Assembly (NCBI GenBank): GCA_036346395.1
Contig: CM070613.1
Coordinates: forward strand, 23,864,818 to 23,928,817
Direction of reading: 5' to 3'
Length of the DNA stretch: 64,000 nucleotides
Origin: Hsuehochloa calcarea
Taxonomy: Eukaryota; Streptophyta; Magnoliopsida; Poales; Poaceae
Of this stretch, positions 11,605 through 22,616 are shown one piece after another. Position numbers and translations under genes: made by a program. The first letter of the stretch is position 1. Every line of letters starts with the position of its first letter. The notes under the pieces are model-generated. The model worked only from the letters and a program-made list of their open reading frames with translations, ran no database searches and was not told the origin of the DNA.

Positions 11605-13727
11605 CAGAGACGCGAAGTGATCACGAATTCATTCTTGGGCATACTATCGCACCGTGTATGGGCCCATCCGAGCCGCGCTCTCTCGTTGTCATATATCACA
11701 ATCTGATCCTGCATTGTAACGGCTGCAAAACGGAAGATCAGTGGAAATCATTATACATATATGCATGGTGCCCAGGTTTTGGAAACTGGACAGTGTATGT
11801 CTGAACTTTCGCACCTCCAATTATGTTCATTTCCTCCAGAGGATGCCTCGATCCATCGAGGATGCCCAAGCACACGTTCCCATCTTTCTGCCACAAACAT
11901 GCAAGGTCATATTAGGCATTGTTCTTTCCTTCGATGATTTGTCGTTCACTGCTGGTAGTCAATTGAGTTATGCAATGTTTACAGAGATAATGAGGTAGTT
12001 TTCAGGAGGTATCTCCATGGTGGCCTTATTATGGCCGTGTTGAAAGATCAAAGACAGTGACTTGAAAAACTTCTTGATGTCAGTGACAGATTTGAATGGC
12101 TTATCCCCTCCCCAGCATACAGGTAGAGCATGATCAGGCACCAGTTTAAGTGAGTTGCCGAGAGCGTCTTTCACCTGCAAGATCCACATGCCATGAGTTC
12201 TGTGCAGCTTGATGTCTCTGTTCAAATATATGGGCATCATAATGTACTGTGATTTGATATGTACCGCAGAAAGAGTTGCTTGGTATGGCTGGGCTGCAAA
12301 GTAGGTGTAGGTGCTACCACTGTCAAAGACCACCTCCATTGGATTCAGGCGTAGCGGAGTTCCATTGAAGTGCAGTTTTGCTGAGCCAGGTGAGTAGTAA
12401 TTCCTGGAAAAAAAACCAATTAATGTTGTATGACGTTTGAAGCCAAATGAAAAGAAAAGGATCAAAATCTCAGCCCTAGCCTTCTCTAGCTTTTTTACAG
12501 GTTATCTTCGCACAGTGCAAACAATCGATGGTGCGGGAATCATGAGACACTGAAATGGACGCCTACATCTTTGTCAAATCACCAGCACATACAATTAGCA
12601 ACATGCTTACCCGAATCTGCTCCGGACCATGGGGACCCAGGTTACGGCTGAAGAGGGAAACTTGTCAACCCCAACGAGGAGGAAGCCTCCTCCTTTGATG
12701 CTGATACAATGGCCAATGACATGCTCAGTGATCATCCTTTGGTTCTTGAGCTGCGAGACCAGGTCCAGCGAGCCCCTCCCAAGCCCAAGGAGGCCGTCCA
12801 CCGGCGATTCCACCTGGAAGTTCGGCCCCACATCCTGATCGTGCCCGCAGCTGCGCAAAACGAAAGTCACCGTCGACAACCGAATCCGGTGGGCACTGAT
12901 CACGCAAATGTTTCAGTGTGTGGCGTACCCAAAGGCGAGTTTGGGACTGGCTTTCGGGAGAGAGAACTTGTCGCCGCGGATGAGCACACCCTTTGACCTT
13001 CCGTCTATGTATCGTATTTCGTAGGCGCATTTGTTTTGTGGATGTGTGCACGTATTGGGTGGGTTACCCAGGTCTTTGTGCAGATCAATGCAGAGCTGGT
13101 CTGTACATGGCACCAGCTTCTCCCGTGTTGGCCGGTACATTGTTGCTTTGTGTGGCACCTGCAATGACCAAGGCAGCATGCATCAAGCACCAAACGCTGG
13201 ACCAGAGCAAAGATCATGCCAAGATTGTACGTTTCAAGCCAATCAAGGACTAGAAATGAACAACAAAGTTGTGTTCAGAATTCTGACGCAGTAATAAGAT
13301 GGTGAGTGTGTGACACTGTGTACTGTACTTTGTTGCAGCTGATGCAGGGTTGGCACTGCAGCCAGGTGAGGTTGCTGCCGGTGTCAATGTCCAGGAAGTA
13401 GGCATGTGGTGGCTCCCCAATGCTGATGCTAACGTACAAGTGCCTGCAGATGCACATCGAAATTGTCTCAAATATCGCGCAAGAAGCTGATGCGCAAAAA
13501 GTTCAGGAAGTTGATGCAAAGGTACAGCAAAAAGACCATTCTTGGAAAATAACCGAGACAGGAATCAGAAAATAATTAGCATTGGGCAAACTTGGGAGCA
13601 GGTCGCCAACGTATACGTACCCAGTTGGGTAGACGTCGCCATAGAGCTGGAACATCATGTGGGAGGAGGACGCCACGAGTGGGAGCAGGAGCAGGATGCC
13701 GACGATCGGGGTCCACCTGGCAGCCAT
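11604..13727 (-). CDS. Nucellin-like (A1 family) aspartic protease, gene 1
   Basis: The predicted product is a secreted pepsin-fold peptidase of 404 aa. Eight exons (minus strand, 5' to 3') are 13727-13621, 13443-13329, 13158-12929, 12850-12611, 12403-12265, 12174-11983, 11887-11815 and 11722-11604. Every intron is GT-AG, the frame is open throughout, and the exons total 1215 bp. Residues 1-22 form a signal peptide with a leucine-rich core. The first catalytic motif DTGS (about residues 55-58) follows FLDI; the second, DSGS (about 258-261), follows EVVF. Cysteine-rich LQCQPCISC and LLGLGRGS mark the nucellin/Asp1 branch. Exon layout and phases match the paralogue at 28877-31795. Compared with that copy, exon 6 carries three extra codons (HGHNK region), exon 7 diverges (HPLEEM) and the C-terminus differs (ending ITSRL). 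The start is the ATG giving a signal peptide directly before the conserved FQLYGDVYPTG. Natural substrate is unknown; plant relatives are linked to cell death and reproductive tissue. Confidence 0.93.
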
Positions 13728-13877
13728 GGTGGGGTGTGGGGGGAAGGAGCCGGAGTTGCAGTGAAGTGGTAGTGTGGAATAGGTGGTTTCACACACTCCT
13801 CTTCTTCTGAAGCTCGCTAGCTCTCTGTTTCTTAGGATCGTGTAACCTGCAGCTGCTGCAGGGGATGTGCTGTGAGG

Positions 13878-13885
13878 TATTTATA
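13878..13885 (-). promoter_or_regulatory. TATA box of protease gene 1
   Basis: TATAAATA on the minus strand, about 150 bp upstream of the start codon. The paralogue has the identical octamer about 77 bp upstream of its start (31872-31879), followed in both by ACCTCAC/ACCCTCAC. Conservation between paralogues supports a real core promoter. Confidence 0.75.
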
Positions 13886-14364
13886 GGCGTTGGCTTGGCA
13901 TCTCTCTATCCTGTGTGCACTGTTTTGTGCCATTTTGTTTTGCATTACGCTGTTTTGCATTTGCGTAATTTTGGATTCCAATTTTGATTTTTGCCTTCCG
14001 TTTGGAATTTCATGTTCGCTGCGGAATGGAATTTTAATAGATCTTAACCGGTCTTTGGAGCCATGACGACTGACAAGTATTCGATCAAGCCACATATATT
14101 CGATGGAGTTGATTTTATATATATATTTTAACTTTTTCTTGAGCAAACACTGAGTTGTCAAGGACTACAAAAAAAAAGTAGGGCTCCAATTTTGTAGATG
14201 GCATCATATTTGTCATAAAATTTAACCATGGCTCAACGGTGAGAAATGAGCTAACAGTCAACAAGGAAGATAGAACTGTTAAAACTAGAAATGTCCATTT
14301 CTTTGTACTTCATAGCTGTCTATAATGCAAATATATGCATATTATTCCCCGCAGAAACTATATA

Positions 14365-14850
14365 ATAAGTATGTAACAATATTCACGTGTACATGATGAG
14401 CATGCATGAGGGAAGAATGTTCATTTCCAGTAACATAACTGCCACACAAAGGATAAGTTTGAAGTTCACACTGAAATGATAGCGGTGAACATATTTAGTA
14501 ATTTCACATCGAGTAATTCAATAATATAACTAGAAAGATTCTCCCTTTTTTTCTTATCAATTATGCTTGCAACAAAAGAATATATAGTATTTGATTGCAA
14601 AATATGTTGACATGACTCCTTGTGGAAACTGTGGAAATAGTAGGTGAGTATCAAAGCTGGTTTCGATCTCCATCAACCAACAAGTTTTTGGAAACTATTC
14701 TCTATCACAATTTCAGATAGCCTGGGGTGTCTACACGTGGAACTTGCTATGTCTTGCTGTAGTGCTTCATTTTCAGAATAGTGGAAAAAGTAAGGAAAGA
14801 AGCATTTTGCCATTAAAAAGACATTCTAGCTATAGCTAGTTCCTATCACA
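14365..14850 (+). repeat. Spacer copy upstream of the first protease gene
   Basis: Aligns in direct orientation with about 10640-11190 on the 3' side of the same gene, so the gene sits between two copies of one spacer. The copies are colinear over their whole length with scattered differences. After about 14850 this copy departs from the other, which continues into the segment also found at 632-1107. Confidence 0.7.
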
Positions 14851-16189
14851 ACTGACAAGATTACACTACACACAGCTACACCAGAATGGAATTCTCATTT
14901 GATATAGAAGTTCGATTCCAATTGGTGTGTGGAAAATTAGAGCAAAATTTCCATAAATTTTCGTACGTGTCATGAGCTCATGAAATTAGTAAATAATTGT
15001 CAGTCTCATGATCCTAATTCTTAGGTGACATCAACTTGCAGCATTCCTGTTCTGTCAGTTTATAGACAAGAACCAGCCGAACCACAGTAGTTTGTGCAAA
15101 ATTTCATATATCATAATATATTTCTGTCTATTCAATCAGTCAAACTTTGCAACTGATTGTAACAAAACTCATGATATTTTTTCTGAGAACCACAACTCAT
15201 CATGTGATTTGAATATTAGGTGAGAAATTATGCTCAAAGCTGCAGGCCAGCATGTGTAATCAATCCTGGGACTTGGGCCGTGCTCGGGCCGGCCCGGCAC
15301 GACTGCACGTCAAGCCCCGTCCACCTCCGCCTACCCGCAAGCCCGCGACGCCGCGCCGCGCAACCCCCGCCGGCGACGCCGCGCCGCGCCCGCTTGGCCG
15401 CCTTCACGTCGCCGCGCCAGCCCCGCCCGCGACGCCGCCCAAGCCTCTACGTCGCCGCCGCCCCCCCCCCCCCTGCTCGCGCGCGAGGTGGAGCTGTGGA
15501 GCAAGGCCGGCGGTGGAGAAGGTGGAGGGGCGGTGGGGGAGGTGGAGCCGAGGCAGGTGGAGGCGGTGGGGGAGAAGGGGGAGGCCGGGCGGTGGGGACG
15601 GTGGCGGCGGAGCTCGGGGGTGGCAATGGGGGAGAGGGGGAGGCGGTGGGGGAGGTGTGGGATCGGAGTTGGGGGAGATGGCCCGATGGGGAGATGCCAT
15701 GGATGGCAGGATGGGGGTGCTGCACGCCTGCACTGCTGCCGGCTTGGGGAATGCCCGAATGGAATGAGGATTGGCCGATTGGACACTGCTACGCGGTCTA
15801 GTAATCTCGAGCTTGACTACTCGCCATTAATTTCTTTCTCCTGCCTCCGCTGACTGGTTATGCTGTCAGCTGGACTACGGGAGAGAGACCGAGAGAGCAA
15901 AGATTAGAGACAGGGACGTATTAGATGGAATGGCTGTGCATTTTTTTTTGTCGGAGTACTGGTGGATGTGTACAGACGAGTAATTTACTCCACTTAGTTA
16001 TTCTCATTTTCGAAATAAGGTAGCAGCATCAGGTATAAAACACAAAGTTGTGAGGTAACGGAAATTGGGAAACATGATGTAGAGATTGGTGATAACTGAC
16101 AAGACATAGAGATTAGAGAAGTAAGGGGCAAGGCAACGAGTCCTCTACACGAGATTCTCTTCAACGCTCATTGCCCGTAAAAATGCATG
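14851..16189. other. Intergenic region with a GC-rich block
   Basis: No gene assigned. From about 15264 to 15750 the sequence is extremely GC-rich. It is C-rich on the plus strand up to about 15490 (with a run of 14 C at 15460-15473) and G-rich from about 15500 to 15700. Several overlapping open frames there, up to 193 codons, are proline/arginine- or glycine-rich compositional artefacts with no recognisable domain. The block could be a promoter and first-exon island belonging to the zinc-finger fragment downstream, which begins at 16538 on the same strand, but nothing proves that. Confidence 0.45.
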
Positions 16190-16540
16190 TCCACGGCTCA
16201 TTTGCTCTTGTACTCGATTCAGTCTTTACTATAGTGCGGGATTCTTTCAATTCTTTGATTCTCGCAGCTCATTTGCTCTTGTGCTATGTTCTGTCTTTGA
16301 TCTAGTGCGAGATTCTTCTCATTCTTTGATTCTCGCGGCTCATTTGCTCTTGTGCTCTGTTCTGTCTTTGATCTAGTGCGAGATTCTTCTCATTCTTTGA
16401 TTCTCGCAGCTCATTTGCTCTTGTGCTCTGTTCTGTCTTTGATCTAGTGCGAGATTCATCTCATTCTTTGATTCTCGCAGCTCATTTGCTCTTGTGCTCT
16501 GCTCTCTCTTTGCTCTAGTGCGAGATTCTTTTTAGGCATG
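16190..16540 (+). repeat. Tandem array of 71-bp units (about five copies)
   Basis: Units begin with CTCGCAGCTCATTTGCTC-like sequence at 16261, 16332, 16403 and 16474, an exact 71-bp period. A more diverged first unit begins near 16190. The three central copies are nearly identical, while the outer copies are diverged. Each unit contains TGATTCTCGCAG or TGATTCTCGCGG, resembling a splice acceptor. The array ends directly before an ATG at 16538, so if that start is real the repeats form its 5' leader. Confidence 0.9.
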
Positions 16541-16911
16541 GGGAACTACGACATAGATGACCGTCATATGGACGGTACGGAGGGGTACGAGAAGTACCAA
16601 CGCGGTCTAGACTTGATGGAGATGCCAGACTTCGATAAGTTTATTACATATGCATGTGCTACAAACCATAACATGCTCTTCTTCTAGAGCAGGGGGACGT
16701 TATATTTAAGTTGTTACATATGTGTGTGTCCTGTGCAAGTTTACTACTACCCTGAAATTTTCATTTCAGGTTCTTCCATCAGAAACGAAGGTTTCAGGGA
16801 TGAAGAGGAAATCAGATGCAATTGCTACAACTACTGAACCAAGGAAAGTACAGAAACCAGCCCAGGACTGGAGCTGTGTACGATGTCAAGTGAATGCAAC
16901 TAGCGAAGCTT
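16538..16911 (+). pseudogene. Truncated C2H2-type zinc-finger gene fragment
   Basis: A probable exon begins after the acceptor TTTCATTTCAG at 16769 and encodes a lysine/arginine-rich stretch (GMKRKSDAI, EPRKVQKPAQ) followed by DWSCVRCQVNATSE. WSC-x2-CQV-x-ATSE is the signature of a plant C2H2 (U1-like, nucleic-acid-binding) zinc-finger family. In intact members the motif continues through a helix to the histidine pair. Here the match stops after SEAYF, exactly where copia sequence starts (about 16912), so the zinc-binding histidines are missing. A possible upstream exon starts at ATG 16538 (MGNYDIDDRHMDGTEGY), but its link to the zinc-finger exon is a guess. The fragment cannot make a functional finger. 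No other part of this gene was found in the window. Confidence 0.6.
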
Positions 16912-17900
16912 ATTTCTACCAGCAGATCAAGGACATAATTTCTCTGGTAGAGAACTATACCATTCGAAGAACGGACAATCTCAATCCCAAGAAAATATCG
17001 AAGATATCTAATATCTTTCACCTCAATACATCTCCCAGTTTTTTGTTCAATGACTCGATTTCCTCGGCACCATCTTCAATAATCACAACATCATCAACAT
17101 AGCCTACCAATATTGTGATCCTCTATGCCTATAAAATACAGTATGATCTCTATTGCATTGAGAATAACCCATACTACATACTGAACACCTGAATCTATCA
17201 AACCACGCCTTGAGACTGCTTCAGACAGTATAAAGACTTAAAGCCTGGAGGAATCTTTGTGTATACCTCCTGTTGTAAATCACCATGTAGAAAAGCATTC
17301 TTCACATCCAACTGATGTAGGGGTCATCCGAAATTAGTTGCACAGGAGATCAATGTTCTTACTGTGCTCATCTTCGTCACTGGTGTAAAGGTCTCATGAT
17401 AGTCTATCACATATGTTTGACCATAATCTTTTGCAACCAACCGTGTCTTGTATCTCTCTATCTTGCCTTCAAGAGTTTCTTAATTGTAAATACCTATTTG
17501 CATCCTACTGCCCTTTTTCCTGCTGGAAGTTGAACAAGATCTTATGTTTTGTTCTTCTGAAGTGCACTAACCTTCTTTTCATGGCATCCTTTCACTTAGG
17601 ATCATGCTTAGCATCTCGTCAATCCTTTTGGAACATGCACTGTCTGAAGAAATGCAATGAATGCTTTGTATGCAGGTGAGATATGAGAATATGAGATGAC
17701 ATTTTCAATATCATGCTCAAAGCCATACCGGACTGGAGGTTTTCTGACATTAGCTCTAGTTTTCCTACGTTGTACAAATGGTAACTCTCGATGGGAGTGA
17801 TTAGAAGGAATATTACCACTCACCCCAAGGGGAGGCAAGGAACTTGATGGAGAGAGGCCCAAGGAGGGATTTGGGACTGGATCAGCTAGCAAGGCCACTG
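16912..17900 (-). pseudogene. Copia reverse transcriptase (broken)
   Basis: Recognisable blocks in minus-strand order are YGFEHDIENVISYSHISPAY (linker, about 17680-17740), the reverse transcriptase core across 17600-17250 in several frames, the catalytic YVDD at 17090-17101 within ILVGYVDDVVI, and YLRYFLGIEIVRSSNGIVL at about 16950-17010. The last recognised residues are YVLDLL at about 16915-16935, after which non-copia sequence follows. The catalytic pair is intact but the frame is broken several times and the thumb and RNase H regions are missing. Confidence 0.82.
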
Positions 17901-17999
17901 CTCAGCCGTGGTTTGTTTGATTGCTATTCCCCGACTCAGTTGGTGACTCAGTCGATCGCTTGTCCCTTTGCTTCTCCCTTTTTTCCCAAAGTGTTTTCA

Positions 18000-18509
18000 C
18001 TAATAAACCTTTAATTCATTTGGGGCTGTCACAACTCTCGCATATTCTGTTAGGCTTGGGCACATAATTGTTTCCACAATGACTTCTTCTTCTCGTTGAC
18101 TATCACTCTCCTTGTTCTCCCCCTCTCGACTGTCACCCTCAGTGATAGGAGAAAACTCTAAAAACTGATCAGGAGTACCTCCACTCGTGTAGTAAGACTC
18201 AAACTCCCGAAATATCATATCCATACTCACGAACAAACTTCGTTTAACTGGGTTCCAGCATCTATAACCCTTCTGACTTGATGAATATCCTATAAAGATA
18301 CATTTCAATGCATGTGGATCCAACTTGCCAACCGCTGGTCGGTGATCCCGTACAAAACATACACAACCAAACACCTTGGGAGGCACCCTGAACTCCCATT
18401 GATCCAAAAGAAGTTCAGTTGGAGACCTCATCCCAAGTATTTGAGACGACATTCGATTGATGAGATACTATGTCGTCATCACCGCCTCGCTACACAATTC
18501 CTTTGGCAC
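18000..18509 (-). pseudogene. Copia integrase C-terminal part
   Basis: A 150-codon frame (18000-18452) includes RSPTELLL, FGCVCFVRDHRP and KCIFIGYSSSQKGYRCW, the standard end of copia integrase, then an acidic linker toward reverse transcriptase. Its upstream codons (PKELCSEAVMT) run into the left edge of the solo LTR at 18510. The preceding residues (MFRMNV) lie on the far side of that insertion at 21453, so removing the insertion joins them in frame. Confidence 0.88.
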
Positions 18510-18702
18510 TGTAATATCCTATTTATTCTTCAAGAGTTATAAATACAAATTGATAAATTAGGGAAAAAGAAATTAAAAATGAAGAATTTCAGTGAGGAAT
18601 TAGAATCAAGCCTTTCAGCCCACGATCTTGTGGCCCATGTGCACTGCATAAAAGGATGGGAGGGGCTGCCTCTCCCTTCCCTAGCCACCTCCCTACTGCA
18701 GC

Positions 18703-18726
18703 TGAGAGAGAGAGAGAGAGAGAGAA
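18703..18726. repeat. GA dinucleotide microsatellite
   Basis: An uninterrupted GA run lies just downstream of the putative LTR TATA box, in a position where LTR leaders often carry GA/CT tracts. Confidence 0.8.
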
Positions 18727-19299
18727 GGAAAATGTTGTACACATGTTATGGATTCTTTTTGCTACTGATTGCTATGTTGTTGTAAAGTAAGATCTAGGAG
18801 GAGGAAGCAAGGGGAAAAGCAAGGAAGGCCAGGAGGAAAGGAAAAGAAGGAAGGAAGAGAAGAGTTTCGCTGAATTTTGTGATCACTATTGTTTTGTCAA
18901 GGGTAAACCTTATTAGTACTTAGGATTTTTCATGGTTTAGTCACTGTTAATTTTGTAGGTCATTTTGATTAGAGGAAAGTTAGTTTTCAATCTGCCCTAG
19001 TTTGTCAAGGTTATGTGCAGAACATTGCGGAGGTGATTAGGGATATTTGGATTCAGATTCAGAGGTCGGTCTAATTAGAGAAAAGTTAGATAATCTCGCT
19101 ATCTTTTCAGGAAGGTCTGGAACACTAGAATCGAAATAGTGAGCTAAAAGATACATTCTCAGGAAGGTTGTCGTCCAGATTTTGGATGTAGCTGGGATAC
19201 GTCGTGAATAATGATCATTTTTATATAGTAGATGGTAAAAATAAATTATGGTGACAATTTGAATAATGTAGAAAATTTTGTGTAGTTTCCAGAACTAGT

Positions 19300-20118
19300 G
19301 TGATGTAACGGTGGCCCGATCTTCCAAAAGGTACTGATCAGTCGATTGTGGAGAACTCGACGTTGATGATCCGAAGGCTCCGACCAGAACAGTTCAAACC
19401 TCCTGCAATCACTACACCACTGCTCCGATGGTTATCAACCGTGCTGAACGCGGTTGACCTCGCCAAGAAGGCTATCTCCTGCATGCGAATCGAGAACACA
19501 AGCAAGAAAATAGAAGATACAATCTGATATTGTATTGCAAATATAGATGAAGCTCACAATGTGGGGTTCCTCAACCGAACGTGCACCGAGACTACTAAGC
19601 AGAATAATCTCAAAGAAAAACACATGTTAAACTATGACGGCTACTGTATATATATAGGGGGACGTGAGGAGGTCGACCTAGGGTTGTGCGGCCGTGGGAA
19701 GAGGTGTACACAACCTGGACTCCGACCTCGACACGCTTACAAGACCATATTAGGCCAAAACGGTGACGCAGCACCTTATTCACTATTCAGGTCGCGTATC
19801 TCTGGTCGAAGACCTTGTCGTAGGACTGGTCCAGGGGTGGTCTTGAGGAGTCCATGTTATCTCTGGTCGTAAGCCTTCTTGAAGTGGTCGTAGACCCTGT
19901 GGAACTGGTCGTAGACCTTCTTGAACTGGTCATAGTCCTAGATTTCTCAGTACAAGTAAATCATCTCCGTTAGGCAGCATCATAGAGTTCTCAAATAATA
20001 CACTCAGCCCTAGAAACGAATTTACCTGATAAATAAGTTGACGAGCACGTGCTCGAGTAATTGGACCTTGCACATGAGGAGTGTTCATATCAGTAGAAGT
20101 GGTGTCCTCATCATGGTG
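19300..20118 (-). mobile_element. Fragment of another LTR retroelement nested in the solo LTR
   Basis: On the minus strand from 20118, codons read MNTPHVQGPITRARARQL and then NSMMLPNGDDLLVLRNLG before a stop. I recognise this as the C-terminal tail of a plant gypsy polyprotein. Next come short repeats of CTGGTCGTAGACC (plus-strand sense, 19800-19945) and LTR-like sequence ending near 19300. No protease, reverse transcriptase or second LTR is present and the exact ends are unclear. It is the third level of nesting: copia, then solo LTR, then this piece. Confidence 0.7.
19800..19945. repeat. Short tandem GGTCGTAGACC repeats
   Basis: Several roughly 24-bp units of the form (C/A)TGGTCGTAGACCnTCTTGAA occur in a row, degenerate at the left side. 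Similar GGTCGTA words are scattered in the unrelated copia LTR and leader at 48.1-50.9 kb. Confidence 0.6.
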
Positions 20119-21452
20119 TAGTTCATATATTTTTAAGTTTTATAATTAAAGATATAAAGTTGTGAAATAGATTGTTCGACATATTCTGGAACGATCTTCG
20201 GGTAAAGAAACGGGGTAGAAAATGATAGAATCAGATGTTCATCATAACTAGGAAATTGTTGGTTTTTTTGTGGGGATTCCAAAAAGTATTAGATGGTTGA
20301 ATTTTAAGTTTGGATGAATACATTATAGTCGTTTTACTATTGGGACAGTGGGTAGTGCATCCGGTAGTTTTTGGTTAAATGGGTCAATTTGGTGTAGAAG
20401 TGCAATGTCGGTTATAATAAAGTGTCGGTGCTATCATGTTATGATTTTGAGATGTGTTTTGAATTATTTGTCCAAGGAGTGTGGTCTCTTGTTCTTTGCC
20501 GCCACTTCGCTATCCAACTTCATAGGGATAAAGAGGCAAGTGTATGGTAGACAGTGTTCATTGGTTGATCACTGTATTATTTACCACTCATTACCATTAT
20601 ATTATTTGTGATTTTCACTTTATTTAATTGCAAACAATGTGAATGGTCATGATTTTATTTGTATTGATGGATATAAGAATGTTGAATAATATTAATAATG
20701 ATGAATTTATGAATAATTGTGCATTCATAAACATCATTGCATATGATAAGGTGATCATGATGTGATCATAACTCCACGGGAGTGGAGGAGGTCCCCGATC
20801 CTTTAGGAGGACGTGCTTGAGAGTGAATATTGTTGCTAGTATTTACTCACGCTATACCGGTATACACGAAAGAAGTGCATGTGAACATGTAGCATAGGGA
20901 TACATAGTATGAAAAGAGAATTGAATGATTGAGTATGAGAATAAATAAAAGAGAAACGATTGATGTTAATGATGATATTGTTTACCATGATTAAGCATTA
21001 CTCATTGTTTATTATTGTGCTTGCTGAGTCGTGGACTCACCCTTGCTCTATTGTTGTTTTTAGGTTACCGTTGATGATGTTGCTCATGGGAAGGGCTAGC
21101 ACACACTTGGAATCACGTCATTCACTCAATTACAATAATTATTGATCATGAGACAACTTATTAGTATGATAAGTTATAATTAGAAATGGATATTATTGCT
21201 TAGCCTTTGTTGATTATTCATTAAATATGCTTGATTAGTTTGGTTTTGCGTTGATCTTGGTTTAATATTTTGGCATGCTTTCGATGAATTAACTATCCAT
21301 GATTTCTTTATTGATATCATTATGTTATTGTGACCCATGGACGGATTTTTTCTTTCATATGCTTACTGTAATTTAGTGTTAATTATTGTAAAAATTGATA
21401 GCTAGGTTAGTTTAGTGGTATTCTAGGCTTCGTGTAAGGCCGAGGTATTACA

Positions 21453-22040
21453 TGCACATTCATACGAAACATGAGTGGGTGTGCTACCTCCAACAAATAT
21501 CGATTCTTCCTTTTAGCCACTCCATTCTGAGGTAGGGTTCTTAGACAAGTAGTCTGATGAAGTATCCCTTCTTCCGAGAGATACGCTGCAAACTCCTTGT
21601 AAACATACTCAGTTCCATTGTCTGTTCATAGCATCCGAACCTTTCCATCAAACTGAGTAGCAACCATCCTATGGAAGTCCTAAAAACACCGAAGGACCTT
21701 GCTCTTGCGCTTCATCATATAAATCCAAGTCATACAAGTATATATAACAATCAATAAATATGACAAACTACTTAAAACCACTCACAGAATTAACTGAGCA
21801 TTGATCCCAAACATTTGAATGTATTAATATAAAAGCTTCATAACTCTAAAGACTAATGCTACTATATATAGACAATGTATGCTTTCCAAACTCACAAGCA
21901 TCACACAAAAGTTTACTCTTATATACCTTTTTAAACAAATTAGGGCATGACTGACATAAACTCTCAAATGATAGATGTCCTAAGCGACGATGATGTAATA
22001 AAACTTCTCCCTCCATTCCTCTTGTAGCCACAGCCAATGC
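21453..22040 (-). pseudogene. Copia pre-integrase and integrase core
   Basis: The minus-strand frame 21846-22037 contains LLHHRRLGHLSFESL and KLLCDACEFGKHT, the GAG-pre-integrase zinc-finger region (H-H and C-C pairs). From about 21840 to 21453 follow degenerate integrase core residues including FVDCYIRFTWIYMMKRKSE, then the block ending MFRMNV at the solo LTR boundary. Stops and frameshifts interrupt it. Confidence 0.8.
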
Positions 22041-22590
22041 CGCATCAACCTAATCAATGTACGATAGCTCATTACGCTTTATTACTGTCTCAATCCTCTT
22101 TCTAGTTCTCTTCTCCTGGAACAAATACGAATCCTCATCAAATGTAACAATGTATTTGAATTGGTCAATGATAGAACTAGCTAAAAGAATGTTAATTGGA
22201 AAGAAGGGAACATGTAAAACAGAGAATAAAGCTATGGATGGTGTGCACTCTACAGATCCTACATCCTGAATAAGCTGAGAGGTTCTATTAGCTATTTGGA
22301 CAGCTTCAAAATGAGTATATGGGGTGTAAGATGCAAATGCACCATGTGAATCCGTGACATGTTTGAATGTCCCTGAATCTATGATCTAATCAATATGAGA
22401 GTGTTTATATGTGGATGCAAGTGCATGTGCCTGAATACCTTCGCCCACATGGGCGTAGTTGGCAAGGTTACCAAAGGATGTGAAATCATGAGAAGTCTCT
22501 AATGCCTTTCCCTGCTGCCACTTGTCCCACCGCATAACTTGCTCATTTGTCAAAGTAACAGACGTGGTCACCTCTGTCAGGGCCATATTA
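22041..22590 (-). pseudogene. Copia protease region
   Basis: Frame 22386-22586 includes FTSFGNLANYAHVGEG and STYKHSHID, the usual lead-in to copia protease. The catalytic motif follows near 22370-22350 as DSGTFKHV, with T where an alanine or serine is more usual. A stop separates lead-in and active site, so no intact enzyme could be made. Confidence 0.75.
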
Positions 22591-22616
22591 GCCCTAGGGC
22601 CAACTCGGCCCCTTCC

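Larger units (their letters stand above)
18510..21452 (+). mobile_element. Gypsy-type solo LTR inserted in copia integrase
   Basis: Begins TGTAATATCC and ends GGTATTACA, so it has TG...CA ends and short terminal inverted repeats. It is flanked by GGCAC (18505-18509) and TGCAC (21453-21457), a 5-bp target duplication with one mismatch. Removing the insert and one flank copy restores the copia integrase reading frame exactly. On the plus strand it has an LTR promoter-like CATAAAAGG near 18646 and the family stem-loop at 21025-21039. No coding interior remains. About 0.85 kb in the middle (19300-20118) is a further insertion, so the LTR itself is about 2.1 kb. Confidence 0.9.

Noticed and set aside
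13910..13970. Short TTTTGC-rich repeats upstream of gene 1
   Set aside because: Simple AT-rich promoter sequence; no consistent unit.
15220..15853. Overlapping long frames of up to 193 codons on both strands in the GC-rich block
   Set aside because: Low-complexity Pro/Arg/Ala/Gly products in every frame with no domain; expected from GC-rich sequence lacking stop codons.
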